This document shows positions 47,003-59,275 of a stretch of DNA of 64,000 nt, in pieces. Within the stretch, counting starts at the first letter, position 1, and the number at the start of each line of letters is the position of its first letter. The position numbers were made by a program, and so were the translations under genes. The notes under the pieces were generated by a model, which worked only from the letters and a program-made list of their open reading frames with translations, searched no databases and was not told the DNA's origin. Source of the DNA: Salticus scenicus (taxonomy: Eukaryota; Arthropoda; Arachnida; Araneae; Salticidae); NCBI GenBank assembly GCA_963930645.1, contig OZ005655.1, positions 139,299,456 to 139,363,455 on the forward strand. The letters are read 5' to 3'.

Positions 47003-47976
47003 ACTTCCATTACCCACGCAAGTATTACTGTGTTTGGTCCAAAAATTCGATATCGAGATTTCACCTGGTTTACACGTTTTAATGTCCCCTGAGTCCAAAA
47101 AAAAAAAAAAAAATGGTTTTTGGCAATTCGTCAGTGTGTGTGTGTATGTATGTATGTGTGGAATCTTCTGGCTATCATATCTCCGAAACTAATAAGAATA
47201 GAACTATAAAACTTCAGAATTGAGACAGGTCTGGTGTACAGATGAATTATCCATATTTTGGTGAAATTTGAAAAACCGGAAGTAGGACATCGGAGACCGG
47301 AAGTGGAACCGTAAGTTCGTATCTCAAAAACGGCTGTAACGATTTTCTTCAAATTAGCTAACACTCTATTAGATGTACTTTCGAATGATATTATAGTTGG
47401 TTAGTTCAGGAAAATTGATAGGCGTCCTGTATAAATAGCTCAATTTCAGGTCTTGCAAGCGCATTCCTTTAAAAACGGCTGTGCGGATATTTTTCAAACT
47501 CGCCATATTAACTCACTTTTATATATATCCTTCTATATACTTTTATATATCCTTCTATATGTTCTTTATTGTTTTCCGGTCAATAATTGATTTTTTGTAA
47601 AAGTTGGTATCTCAAAAACGGCTCTAACGATTTTCTTGAAAATTGTTATATAAATCCATTTCTTTCTCATGTATTATGTGGTTATTAGAGGGAAATTAAC
47701 AGTCATCCTGCTTAGGTAGGTCATCTTCAGATCTCGGAAATTTGTGTTTCAAAAAGTAACTCTACCATTTTTTTCTTTTATTTTTTACCTCGCTATATGT
47801 AATCTTCGTTTTACATGTCTTTCTCCGTGTATAAAGTTTCTCTTGTCGGAAAAATTTTAGATTTCTACTTCTTTAGGTCACTTTTATGTTTTCTGATCAC
47901 ATTATCTCCCAAAAATTCATATAATATGTGTAATTAAATAATGGGTAATGGAAGTCGTGTGGTTGTTTCACACCAG
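47003..47976 (+). mobile_element. Helitron/Helentron-like element, family B copy 2
   Basis: The 5' TTCCATTACC, the conserved 'gatatcgagatttcacctg' and GGTTTACACGTTTTA block, and a GTGTGTGTGTATGTATGT tract near 47135 are present. Several ~160 bp units with 'atctcaaaaacggc' follow. The 3' end is GGTAATGGAAG, a GTGTG/CACAC hairpin and CACCAGA. No coding is seen. Confidence 0.7.
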
Positions 47977-48064
47977 ATTTTTTATTTTTTTTTCCCCTAT
48001 TTTCTCTATGATTAGTTACATTTTCTGTTTGTTTCTCCCAATGATACAATTCACGTAATTTTTA

Positions 48065-48992
48065 TTTCCATTACCCGACTACCGTAGGTAATGGAAGTAT
48101 TGTATTCGGTTCAAAAATTCGATATCGAGATTTTACCTGATTTACATGTTTGAAGGTCTCATGAGTCCAAAAAAGTGGTTTTTGCCAATTGGTCAGTGTG
48201 TATGTATGTGGGGAATCTTCTGGCTATATCTCGGAAACTAATACTACGAAACTTTAGAATTGAAACAGGTCTGGTGTACAGATGAATTTTTCAAATTTTG
48301 GTGAAAATGGGAAAAAACGGAAGTAGGACATTTGAAACCGGAAGTGGTATCGTAAGTGTGTATCTTAAAAACAGCTCTAACGATTTTCTTCTAAGTTGCT
48401 ATATAAAAACTCTATTAAATGTCCTTTCGAATGATATAGTTGGTTAGTTCAGGAAAATTGATAGCGCCCTGTATAAATAGCTGAATTTCAGGTCCTGCGA
48501 GTGCGTTTCTTTCAAAATGGCTGTATGAATTTTTTCAAACTTGCCATAGTAACCCTCTTTTAAATATCCTTTTGCATGTAATTGTTGCTTTCTGGTCAAC
48601 AATTAATTATGCCAAGCTTTGGTAAAAGTCGGTATCTCAAAAACGGCTCTAACGATTTTCTTGAAAATTGTTACATAAACCCATTTTAGATATCCTTTCT
48701 CATGCTTTACTTGGTTATCACAGGCAAATTAATAGTCATCCTGATCAGATAGATCAGTTTTAGATCTCGGAAATTGGCTTTTCAAACCAATTTTTTTTTC
48801 ATTTCTTAAAAGAAAAAAAGAAGGCTGTGTAAACTCTGTTTTATATGTCTTTACACGTGTATTAACTTTTTCTTACTGGAAAATTTTTAGGTGTCTATTT
48901 CATTTGGTCAATTGTATGTCTTCTGATAACATTATCTCAAAAAAGTGCGTAAAATACGTGTAATAGACGATAGTGTGGTTTTCCACACCATA
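48065..48992 (+). mobile_element. Helitron/Helentron-like element, family B copy 3
   Basis: It follows copy 2 head to tail after about 90 bp. The 5' end shows the full inverted pair CCATTACC...GGTAATGG, then the conserved block, a shortened GT tract near 48197 and four internal units. The 3' hairpin (GTGTGG/CCACAC) is present, but the last bases differ (CACCATA). No coding is seen. Confidence 0.7.
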
Positions 48993-49531
48993 TTTTTTTT
49001 TTTTTTTTTACAGATTTAAACTTCGTTTTGACATTTTTTAAACTGCGACATGAATCACATTATGCCAATAATTTACAGCCTTCTTTTTATAGTCCTATGA
49101 TATATATTTTTTATTTTGATGTTTCTCATCTTTAAAAGGCAATTTGGTACTATACTCATTTTCATGAGAATTTCGTTAGATGAAGGATATGCATCATCAG
49201 GAAGGCCTTAAAATGTTTCATAACTTACAAACTCATATTTTTTTTTTTATTTCAACAATGTTTTTTTTAATTTAATTTCTTCTTCTATAACATTTGTGAG
49301 AGCAATACTTTTTTTTTTCATGTATTATTTACACAGTATCCAAACTATATTGTACGTATTAATTTTCAAAGACATTGTCTTTAATAAAGAAATAAAGTAA
49401 AATTAATATTTTCAGTTGTATAATTCGTTTTAAACGTTAACTAAAAGTAAAAAAATATATGTATATTATATTCGCATTACAGAAGATGTGCCAATTACCA
49501 ACTAAAAAACAAAAGATATGTATAATTTAAA
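48993..49531. other. AT-rich intergenic DNA
   Basis: No gene or element boundary is seen. Confidence 0.5.
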
Positions 49532-49536
49532 CGTCT

Positions 49537-50075
49537 CAGGGGTCTGTCCAGACTTTTCAGGTACAGGGTCCAGTTTTTGTGAAATTGTGAAAAATATACG
49601 CATAATTTTGTGTATCTAAATTTAATGTGAAAATAAAGTTCTTCCGAACTTTTCGGCTAGGGTTCTCTTTTTGTGAAATTGTAAAAAATATAATTTTGGA
49701 AAATGAAATTACAATTAATGTTTCATTTTAGACAATGACGATTTACTTTTATGGAGCTAAATTCGCACATATACACGGAAAGCTTTTATATATTAGAAAT
49801 TGAATGTCAGCTTTTCAGGGAAATACAGCAAAGCATGTCCAATTATTCAGGTGACCTGTTCCTTCTATGGAAGATTAGTTTTTGAAATGAAACAGTTTTA
49901 TGAAAAGGTCTGTTTTTGAGGAGAAAAATTTTGGGACGGGTCCATTTTTAGGATAAAAAGTTTTGTGAAGGGTCCTTTTTTAGGATAAACAATTTTGTAA
50001 AGGGTCTTCTTTTAAGATATAAAATTTTGTGAAGGGTCCTTTAACGGACCCAGGTTTCCTCTGGACAGACCCCTG
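49537..50075. mobile_element. MITE, CAGGGGTCTGTCCAGA ends, 5 bp TSD
   Basis: The ends CAGGGGTCTGTCCAGA and TCTGGACAGACCCCTG are inverted and perfect, flanked by CGTCT on both sides (49532-49536 and 50076-50080). The right half carries about four tandem units of roughly 36 bp ('agggtcctttttaggata...'). A 5 bp duplication is unusual for CAGGG-type ends, which normally suggest hAT (8 bp). Confidence 0.7.
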
Positions 50076-50180
50076 CGTCTATTTGACTGCAATTTAAATA
50101 TTTTGAAATCGCAAGGGGAATAATAATAATAATAAAAGATTTTTCGAAGCTAAAATGAAATACTTAAATATATATATATA

Positions 50181-50693
50181 GCACATCGTTCAATACGTCC
50201 CGGGACTAATCCCTAGATAGCGTCGCAAATAAAATATTTCTGTGTGGGTGAAGTAAACCTAACTTTCAAAAGATACACGTTAAAGTTTCATGATATTTCG
50301 ATCGTTTGTTGCCGAGATATCAAAGTTGTAGTGACCCTATACTTTTGATATTTTCAAAATGAGGGACAAAGCTGAATTTCATGAGTTGATTAATCATTGC
50401 TTTGTGATAGGCAAAAATATTGTTGAAATTTAGCAATGGCGTAACAGTTTCAACAGTATTTTTGTCCATCAAAAAACAATGTTTAAACAACAAACGAAAT
50501 TCAGCTTTGTCCCTCATTTTGAAAACATCAAAAGTAGGGTCACTAAAACTTTGATGTTTCGGCAACAAACGATCGAAATATCATGAAACTTTAACGTGTA
50601 TCTTTTGAAAGTTAGGTTTACTTTACCCACCCAGAAATATTTCATTTGCGGCGCTATCTGGGGATTAGTCCCTGGACTTATTGAACGATGTGT
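50181..50693. mobile_element. Palindromic mariner-like MITE, 513 bp
   Basis: Arms of about 207 bp (50181-50387 and 50487-50693) pair almost perfectly around a loop of about 100 bp. The tips are (G/A)CACATCGTTCAATA, with TA directly outside both ends, as for Tc1/mariner. An open stretch of 82 codons on the minus strand lies inside the palindrome and is not a known protein. Confidence 0.75.
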
Positions 50694-51168
50694 TATGTAA
50701 GTAACTTAATTTAGTTTATTGGTAATTTATTGTGCTTAATAAAATTATTCAATACAAGTTTTCTAGTACATTTTGCTGCAGTATTTTTATTTTTATTAAC
50801 TTTCAGTTATCACACATTTAAGATCAGTAGAATTGTGTAATTAGAAGTAATCGCTATACAAGGTGTGTTCAGTTTGACTGATTAATTCGTCTCGTCTTAC
50901 ATTTATTATTAAGATTTATTTATTTATTTTTATTATTTTAAGTGTGTGTGTGTATGCGTTGCATTAAAAAATCTGGAGTGACTTCACTCGACTTTCCGAA
51001 CATTAAGTAATTAACGGTTGTATAAATAAAGTAAGAGAAGTCGTTAAATAAACAAAAGAGTTAAATTATAATAGGATGTTTCAGTATATTTCTCCATATA
51101 GTATGTTGCTTAATATAGCGCTATTGCACCATAGATCATAACGATAACAATTTTTTTGTTCTGCCCTG

Positions 51169-51170
<2 letters not shown>
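50694..51170. other. AT-rich intergenic DNA
   Basis: No gene is seen. Confidence 0.5.

Positions 51171-51214
<44 letters not shown>
51171..51214. repeat. TA microsatellite
   Basis: About 22 TA units in a row. Confidence 0.9.
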
Positions 51215-51219
<5 letters not shown>

Positions 51220-51720
51220 TAGATTAAAAAAAAAAAAATTATACAGTTTGTGTGATGGTGATCTGTAATATGTATATAAATTTTTATTCCATTTGAATGC
51301 AGCGTTTAGACGCGACCGTACTTAAAATAATTTGAGCACATTGGCTATAATAATAAAGAATTTTTCTTTGTGTGTCTGCAAAAAATATTTAAGGGCTATA
51401 TTCACTAAAATCTATATACTTCGTGCGACGATGATCTATAACATGTGTATAAATTTTCAGATGAATCGAATGAGGCATCTAGATGCTATAGCGCTTTAAA
51501 TAATTTGGGCCCATAGGCTACAGTAATAAAGAATTTTTCTTTGTGACACTGTAAAAAAAACTGTATGTGCTAGATTCGCCAAAATCAATTTGGTTCGTGG
51601 TTAGTGCTACTGTGTTCTATAGGTACCAACTTTCAGCTCATTCGAACAAAGTGTTAGTCGCTATGGTGTTCACTCACTCTCTCTCTCTCTCACACATACA
51701 CCGCCGTAAAAGTAGCAAAA
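51220..51720. repeat. Tandem repeat, ~174 bp units, three copies
   Basis: Units starting near 51224, 51398 and 51571 share 'gat(g/c)atctgtaa-atgtgtataaattt', 'aataatttg', and 'ataataaagaatttttctttgtg'. The layout resembles the internal arrays of the Helitron-like elements, but no ends were found. Confidence 0.6.
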
Positions 51721-52369
51721 ATGAACTCAGGAGACCTCAAAACATCTAGAAATACTAAAATCACAAATTCGAATTTTTTTTTTTAGAATTTTATAATACT
51801 TTCCTTACATATGTATGTTCGAAAAGTAAAAATATAACTATTATGACGAACTCTTGTTAACGGAAAAATTAAGTTTCATAAGTGACTACTTCTGAAACTT
51901 CGTTACAATAATAATAAGCAGAATATTTACTCTGTTATATAAATAACTAAATTACATTTCCAAAAGAAGGAAGTTCTTGAAATATAAGAGTTCAGATTAA
52001 ATTTGCTTATTTCCTCTTTCTTCAATTTCTATGTTATCGATTCGGAAGTAAACTTAATTTGTATCAAAAATTTTATAAGAGAAAGTCTCCTCGAGAATAT
52101 TTATGTTTGAATTGAAAGTTTCATTATTACCTCCTGAAATCAATATGTATTTGGATTTTCTAAATTAAATCTTTGGTTGACCTTTTTGTTTCCGTTTTCA
52201 GCAATTATTGTTTGCTGATTTTGAAAAATTAATAAAAACAGCATTATTTAAAACAGTTAGTTTTAATTTGATTTCTTTAGAAATATACCGATTGTAGTTA
52301 CTTAGTTTATCTATGTATCTATATATTATATAATATAAAATTTGTCATCACGAAAACTTCTGGTATTGA
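51721..52369. other. AT-rich intergenic DNA
   Basis: No gene is seen. Confidence 0.5.
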
Positions 52370-52850
52370 ATCCATACGAATCAAAACTACCCAGGGGACT
52401 TATCTTAGAAATATCTTGGAAGAATTCGTTGGTCAACTTGATCCGTAATTTTGTTGTAAAATGGCGGATGTTTGGAAAATCTTTAACTTATATATATTTC
52501 TGTGTGTATAAACTTATTTATGAATCGTTTTGCTTGAACCTCGATGCATCTGGCCCATAAACTAGATCAACTCTCGTACCTCAAACTACCGGCCATTTCA
52601 AAATTTCAAAGCGCAATTATGATTCTCGGTACGTACATGGCCCAAATTAAGATTTTAACCAAGTAGCTTAATCAACTTGATCTGCCATCTCGTTTCAAAA
52701 TGGAGGCCACTTGAAACTCGAATATATATTTTTTTTTAATGACGTATTTGCATGAAACTCGGTATGACCACATAGGGCTTCAACCAAGTTTATTAATCAA
52801 CTCATCCGCCATGTTATTTCAAAACAGCGGCTACTTGAAAAATACAAAGA
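52370..52850. repeat. Tandem repeat, ~130-150 bp units, about four copies
   Basis: Recurrent phrases are 'aaccaagt(a/t)', 'aatcaactt-atccgcca', 'tttcaaaatgg(a/c)gg' and 'cacttgaaa'. It stops about 40 bp before the Helitron-like copy at 52891, so it may belong to an older related element. Confidence 0.6.
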
Positions 52851-52890
52851 AATTAATTTACTTTTCCGACTGAGCCATAAAGGCATTTTT

Positions 52891-53014
52891 TACTTTCTCT
52901 TACCCATAAGGTTATGAAAGTATTGTTTTTGGGTCAAATTTTCGAACGCGAGATTTTGTTATATTTACACGTTTTGAGGTCCCCTGAATACGAAAATCAT
53001 GTTTTTAGCAAATG

Positions 53015-53072
<58 letters not shown>

Positions 53073-53913
53073 CTGTGTGTGTGGGTCTGTTATCAGCATA
53101 TCTCAAAAACAAATTATGGCAGAAAGTTCAAACTTAGTATTCTAAATGTGTATCATATAGGGATGCTACAGTAAGCTTTTCGTTAAGATCAAGCAAATGG
53201 TTCGTGTACAGGGACAATCAAGAGAATTCTAATACATTACATCTATGGGGGAAATTGCAGGAAAATAGAGTTTAACGTCTATAGACTGCACTAAACCAAA
53301 TGAAACAGATATATATTTTTTGTAATAGAGATAGTATACTGGGAAAAAAATTTTGTGTATGTAGGAGCCTCGCCTCCCCCCTTGGGTGGGAATTCCCCCC
53401 TCGAGGGGAGTAAATTTTCATGATGGGTATCTTTCAAAAAAGCTCGCCAATACCTTTAAAACGAATGGTTGAACTATCGAACTGCGATAATTTAAAACAA
53501 AGTTATCGATTTTTTTTACTTTTAACGAAAGAAAAACTTTGAAAAAAAATCGTACTTTTTTTTTTTTTTTATACTACTTCTCTAATATGGAAATCGTCTG
53601 CCTTATCATAAAAGATAACTTTTTTAAATAATAATTTTAATAAATTATTTTTTAAAAAGAGAAATATTTTTTAATAACCGAATTAAATTCTATATAAATG
53701 TAGGTGCATTAATGAAACGGAGTGTTGAGGGGGGCGGTAGCCCCCCCCCCTCACACAGAACTATTTATCATATAAAACTCTTCAGAAGCCTTATATGAAT
53801 TGTTTAACATAGGTTTGCATAACAGTACTCGTTATCTTACCTATTAATCTGCAACCTGTATTTATAGTATTAAATTTCAGGGTAAGAGAAAGTCGTGTGA
53901 GTGACACACCAGA
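52891..53913 (+). mobile_element. Helitron/Helentron-like element, family B copy 4
   Basis: The 5' end TTTCTCTTACCC is mirrored by GGTAAGAGAAA before the 3' hairpin (GTGTG/CACAC, then CACACCAGA). A GT tract of about 60 bp (53020-53080) follows the conserved TATTTACACGTTTTGAGG block. The middle (about 53350-53520) is shared with family A copies 4 and 5 ('ggagcctcgcctcccc', GATAATTTAAAACAAAGTTA), so the element is a mosaic of both families. No coding is seen. Confidence 0.7.
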
Positions 53914-55418
53914 TTATTTTTCTTTCTTCCCCTTTTGTCTGGAGAAATAGTCTGTTGAGAGACCGAATACTTATAAAAGCAAAAAAGTGTTTTTTATCGA
54001 TCTAATCTTGTTATTTCTTAAATAAATCATATCAGATTTACATATCCGTACTGTTCATTCATTGGTAGCCTCAAAGTGCTTAAAGCGGATTTTTCTTTTT
54101 TTTTGTGTGTGTGTGTGTGTACTTGTATTCTCGAGCTACTGGATTGGTAACCATGGACCGAATGATAAATCATTTTTGATTCAGAGTTGTTCTTTCCCCC
54201 AAAATGAGAATGAATAAAAAATATTAATTAATTAATTAATTAAATTGAAATATGGTATTGTCTTCCTTAAAACGTAATTTAAAAATATTAAACTCACCGT
54301 TTTCCAAAAGAGTATATCTTTCTTTCTCGAGAGAAATTTGTCCTACCGCAAAGCACAGAGCAGACTCACAGTAAGAGAAAAGAGAAAGAGAGAGAGAGCA
54401 ATCAATAACTAACTGCAAGAATTACAAGAAAGAGGAAATTAAAGTTAGATAGAAATAAAAAGAGCAAAAAAAAAAAAAGAAAGAAAACAAAACAAAAGTA
54501 GTATTTTTATGTTTATTAACATGTAAAGAAGTCCTTATTTTTCTTTACTTGCAATATAATAATTAAATAGTAATATAAATATATATGTGTTATTATAAAG
54601 GGGCTGGGACAGTACTTTTTTCAATTAAAGCTCAAATCTATAGCTTTGAAAAAATTAAAGAATTGTTCACTCTGCCTTTAATTAGTTTTACTCGATATAT
54701 GGTTACAGAAGATTATTATAAAGTCAAATTCGAGTAGGTATATACATTTTAATAAATGCATTTACGAAATTTTTTGGCATCATGTGTATCCACCAGTTTC
54801 ACGTTTTTACGTCTTCCATTTCACTTTTCACACTGTATTTACCGTATGACAAATCATTCCGTTGCGTTCCCCCTTTCTATCATAAATTCCCAGGTTTGAT
54901 TTTTTTTTTTTTTTTCTTTTTGAGTTATAAATTGATTTTTCACTTCCTGACCATGAATTCTTTATGTATGCAGAAATTCGAGTGCAACCGAAGACATTGT
55001 AGCTTTTAAATCTTCACGAAAAATAAATATTTCTTTTGCCGTAAATCAAGAGTTATGTTTGAATATTTAAGATGAAATGGGGTTTCCCGAGATCTTGTGC
55101 ATTCTTTCAGTACATTTAGTTAGTTCAGTTTGTATTTTGAAAGAGATGTTGTTATATTCAAATGAAGCGTAAATTCGATAACTTCTTTGAATGTAAGGGG
55201 GAAAAGATCCCCCCCCCTTTAAAGATCCAGCATTCAGAATTTTTAACGAAACAGTTTTTATTTGTTTTTCGATTAGATATGCATGAATGATATTTCAGAA
55301 TTTCAAATTCATACTCTCGACCTTAGAAAGTTCCCCCTCCCTTAAATTTATGATGCAATGTCGTGTAATGTCTTTTCTCTCTGCATTATTCTCTTGCATG
55401 TTTTTCTTTTTCAAAGAG
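53914..55418. other. AT-rich intergenic DNA
   Basis: No gene is seen. A GT tract lies near 54105 and an AATT repeat near 54226-54241. Confidence 0.5.
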
Positions 55419-55760
55419 AAAATCTCGTTTAGGGGTCAATTTTTCAAAATTGAGATTTTGCTATATTTACATGTTTTGAGGCGCCCTGAATGCGAAAATC
55501 AGTTTTTTAGAGATTGTTCTGCGTGTCTGTCTGTTATCAATATAACTTAGGACCAGTATTCCAAATCTGTATTATATTGAAATGTTACTTGAAACTTTAG
55601 CATCAGACAGATGTTCCGTATACAAAGACATACATACTGAAGTATTCATTGCATTAGGTATGGGTGATTTTTCTGGTAGGCAACGTTTAACCGTTCAGCG
55701 TACTTAGACTGCACTAAACAAAAAGAAATTGACATGATTCTTTTTATATACTGTCTCACT
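55419..55760 (+). mobile_element. Helitron/Helentron-like element, family B copy 5, 3' truncated
   Basis: It has the 5' conserved block ('aattgagattttgctatatttacatg') and the start of the internal part, but no 3' hairpin and only a few GT bases. Confidence 0.5.
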
Positions 55761-56455
55761 TAATAATATGATGTGAAAAATATTTATCATTCATTTACAA
55801 AGAAATAAATACGAGAATAAAATATTTTTAAAGCAAATTTAATTTTATTGAATTCTGACAGCACAATATATGTTATATGGTTTCTTAAATTTAAATCAGA
55901 AATGCACTTCAACGATTTTACATAGTTGTGAACGGTCTCATATCACATATACTTAGATAACTTTTACATTGCATTTTTCCAATTTAACTTTATCATTAAA
56001 TTTACATTTTTCGTGTTTTATTCCTATAGTTTCGTAATTACTGTAACTCTTCCTTCTTCTTCTTTTCCTTCTTCTTGTTATTAATAACTGTTGATCCTCG
56101 AATCTTGCCTGATTACGCAAAAAGGCTTTAGAAACAAGAGCTTACTCTCTAAAATTTGAGAGGACCCCCAAAATGACTGAAAGGAAATACCTCAAATTCC
56201 TAGTATCAGTTTTTCATATTCTCATTTGAGAAGGGAAAATGGGGGAACTTTGCCTAAAGCAAGAGAAAATATTGGAAAAGACTACTCCACAGCTTGAGAA
56301 AATATTCTTGAGGAAATATTTAATAATATTAATTTCTATTTTTAAAACGTTAACATGAAAAAAAAAAAAAGTCTCACAAGACTATATTTATTTTTTATTT
56401 TTATTTTATTTTATTTTATTTTTATTTATTTTATTTTTAATTTTTATTTTTTTTG
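55761..56455. other. AT-rich intergenic DNA
   Basis: No gene is seen. A TTTTA-rich stretch lies at 56390-56450. Confidence 0.5.
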
Positions 56456-56830
56456 GGGGGGGGAGGGGGGGGGGAATAAAATTTAAAAAGATAATTTTTG
56501 TATCATCTGAAAAATTTTGTAATATTTTCTGTCGGCTTAAAAACAATCTTTTTTCAAAAATGTTTCGTTGAAGTGTGTAAAAAAATTGTGATTATTACAT
56601 GGGCGTCGGCACATAGGGGCGCGGGGGGGGGGGGAAGGAATAAAATTTAAAACGATATTTTTTGTATCATCTAAAAAATTTTGTGACTAATATTTTCTGT
56701 CGGCTTGAAAATAATCTTTTTTCAAAAATGTTTCGTTCAAGTGTGTAAAAATTTGTGATTATTATATGGGCGTCGGCACATAGAGGCATTTGGGGGGGGG
56801 GGGGGGGGTGCACTTGTCCCCCTCCTGGAA
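56456..56830. repeat. Tandem duplication of ~180 bp with G runs
   Basis: Two copies of a G-run-led unit ('ggggaataaaatttaaaa-gat...tttcgtt-aagtgtgtaaaa...tgggcgtcggcacata') lie at about 56456-56612 and 56628-56781, followed by a third G run. 'gggcgtcggcac' could be the tip of a DNA element whose other end is near 59275 ('gtcgatgccactgg'). Confidence 0.6.
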
Positions 56831-58440
56831 AATTCTTATAACTAAAGAAATATTTTAAAAAATTACAATTAAAGGTTTAAAACTATGTCATTAGAATTCA
56901 AATGACCACGTAAAATTTATGTCGCAGAGCCAAAGAGTCAAACTGACCCGACCTGCATTTATAGGTTGTCTCTAACCTTTCCTACTTGACAGTAAGTTTT
57001 TTTTATTAGTGTTGGTTTAGAATAAGCTGTATAATTTTTATATTTAAAATGTTTTAGCTTAAATTATATGCATAAAATTTTTTTGTAGTAAATGCCAGGT
57101 TTCGCAAGGTTTAACCAGCTGTTTTTTTCCTCCCCTTTCCGAAAAATTCAAAATGTTTATTCTATTGTCCCTTCTTTAATTGAAATTTCTAAATTATTTA
57201 TACGTAAATGACTTTTACTTTTAATTCAATTTATTTCAATTGTAATCTTGCTTCAGACAAGGTTTTAGTTATGTGATTTATATGCGACTGGCTTTATTAA
57301 AAGTTATTATATTATATGAGCAAAAAATGAAACTTTCAGAAGAAAAATGTCTATAATAATCATCTTAAAAAATTACAAATGAAAGGGTGTAAGCAAATGC
57401 AGTAAAATAAAATAAATAATAATGTAAAGACCATTTATTTTATACAAAATGAAAATTTTATAATTGTAAAAAATTGCTATCATTTTTGTTTTATTCAAAA
57501 CTGAACAAATTGGTCTTTAAAAAACTGGGTATTTGTTAGAATATGGCAATTAGTTACAGCCAATTTTCTTATCTATGTACTAAATCCAAAAGCAAGATAT
57601 ACTGGTTTTGAATTATCAAATAAAAAAGAAGATTCATTGGAACATGTCTAGGTAGTTTTAATTTGTTTATTTTAACGGTTTATTACCTTTGATTTTAAAT
57701 TTTCATGCGAAAAGTGTTCCATTCAAGGACATTTTGGGAATTATTTTATTAAAATCAGGGATGAGAATTTTCAGACTTTTGTACGAATTTCAGACTTTTC
57801 TTAATTTTTAAAAAACAATTTTCACGTTTTTGCTTCTAAATATTCTTATTTTTGTTCAATTTTCTTTCTTTTAATTGTTTCTAAACAATTTATTTTCATA
57901 TAATCTCCAATTTTGCTTATAGAAAGTATGATTTTGTGTATCTGTTTCTTCTTTTATTACTAAAATTAAATTATTTTTAAGTTTCGCTGATACTTTCAGA
58001 CTTTTTGTCTATTTCCCACTCTCATCTCTGTAAAATGTAACAGCGCTAGAATGCTGGTAAAATAAAGAAAATGACATTAAAAGTTTTAATGTCTAAGTAT
58101 TGAAAAATGTTGAAATAATTCTAATCACAAAAGATTCTACATCTGATATCAGTATGATGTTTTCTTCTTTTTTCTATTTGAAAAAAGCTATAAAACTTGC
58201 AATATTTAAAATATTAAATGTAAATTCTATTCAATAAGTAACTTTCTCATGGATTGCAATATTCCATTACATAATTCAAAAGTATAATTTTTTCTTAAAT
58301 ATCTTCCTAAAATTATTTTTTATTGTATTGGAGTTTTTTTTTTTTTTTTTTTTTCCTAATTCATTAAATTAAGAATTTTTTTTGTTATTAAATTAATTTG
58401 TTATCATTAAATTGTAGAAAAGGCATGCTAGATTTTTCAT

Positions 58441-58476
<36 letters not shown>

Positions 58477-59275
58477 AACTTACAGTAATCGTATTATTAA
58501 TATTTGCATTATTTTAATGAAAATTCAATTACAGTTATAGAATATTTGCAGAAGTTTTGAATATAGAAGATTTTAACTATAATAAAATTTAATGCACTTT
58601 GATATAACAGTTCTTTATTGAATAATGAGATCGACAAAAGTGTAAAACAAATAAAAATAAAACATTATGAAAAAGATAAACATTAAAACCAAAATGTAAG
58701 AATTCAGTTGGCAAAAACCTGTATTATAGAAATAAATGATTTGTTGCTTTATTTTTAAACTTAAAAATAGATAAATAAATATTTTATTAACATGGCTATA
58801 TGAAAACTTTTTTAATTAGATGAGATATAGCAGAATTTCACATCTGAAAGTATAAATTTTGATTTACGGAGCACAAGCTTTGTTTCTTGTACATTGTTAC
58901 AGAAAGAAAATCATAACCTACAAAAAAGGCTGAAAAACTCATCTCTGTTTATTATTATTAATTTAAATTATTTTTAGATGAAGTAATAAGTATTGAAGCA
59001 TTAATTACTTTTTAAACTGGCATTTTCATTTTCAAATATGTATAATGTAACTAGGAAACTATACTAATAAAAACCTGGTAGGTTTAAAAAAAAAAAAAAA
59101 AAAAAACTTTTTTTTTTTTTTCTTTGCCAACCCTGGTAAATGCTTACACACGCGCTTACTTAATCACCTCAATCAACCAGCCAACCATTTGAATCTAACT
59201 GAATTTTTAAAAATATGCTGAAATTTTACAATTTTATGTTTGTCCCCTCCTGAAAAATTTTCTGTCGATGCCACT
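56831..59275. other. AT-rich DNA, possible interior of a decayed DNA element
   Basis: 'tgtccccctcctggaaaatt' near 56816 and, inverted in meaning, 'gtcccctcctgaaaaattttctgtcgatgcc' near 59244 share wording, so they may be related repeats. No coding is recognised. Long T and A runs lie at 58336, 58445 and 59085. Confidence 0.3.

Noticed and set aside
50320..50568. 82-codon open stretch inside the 513 bp palindrome
   Set aside because: Palindromic DNA readily gives mirrored open stretches, and no domain is seen.
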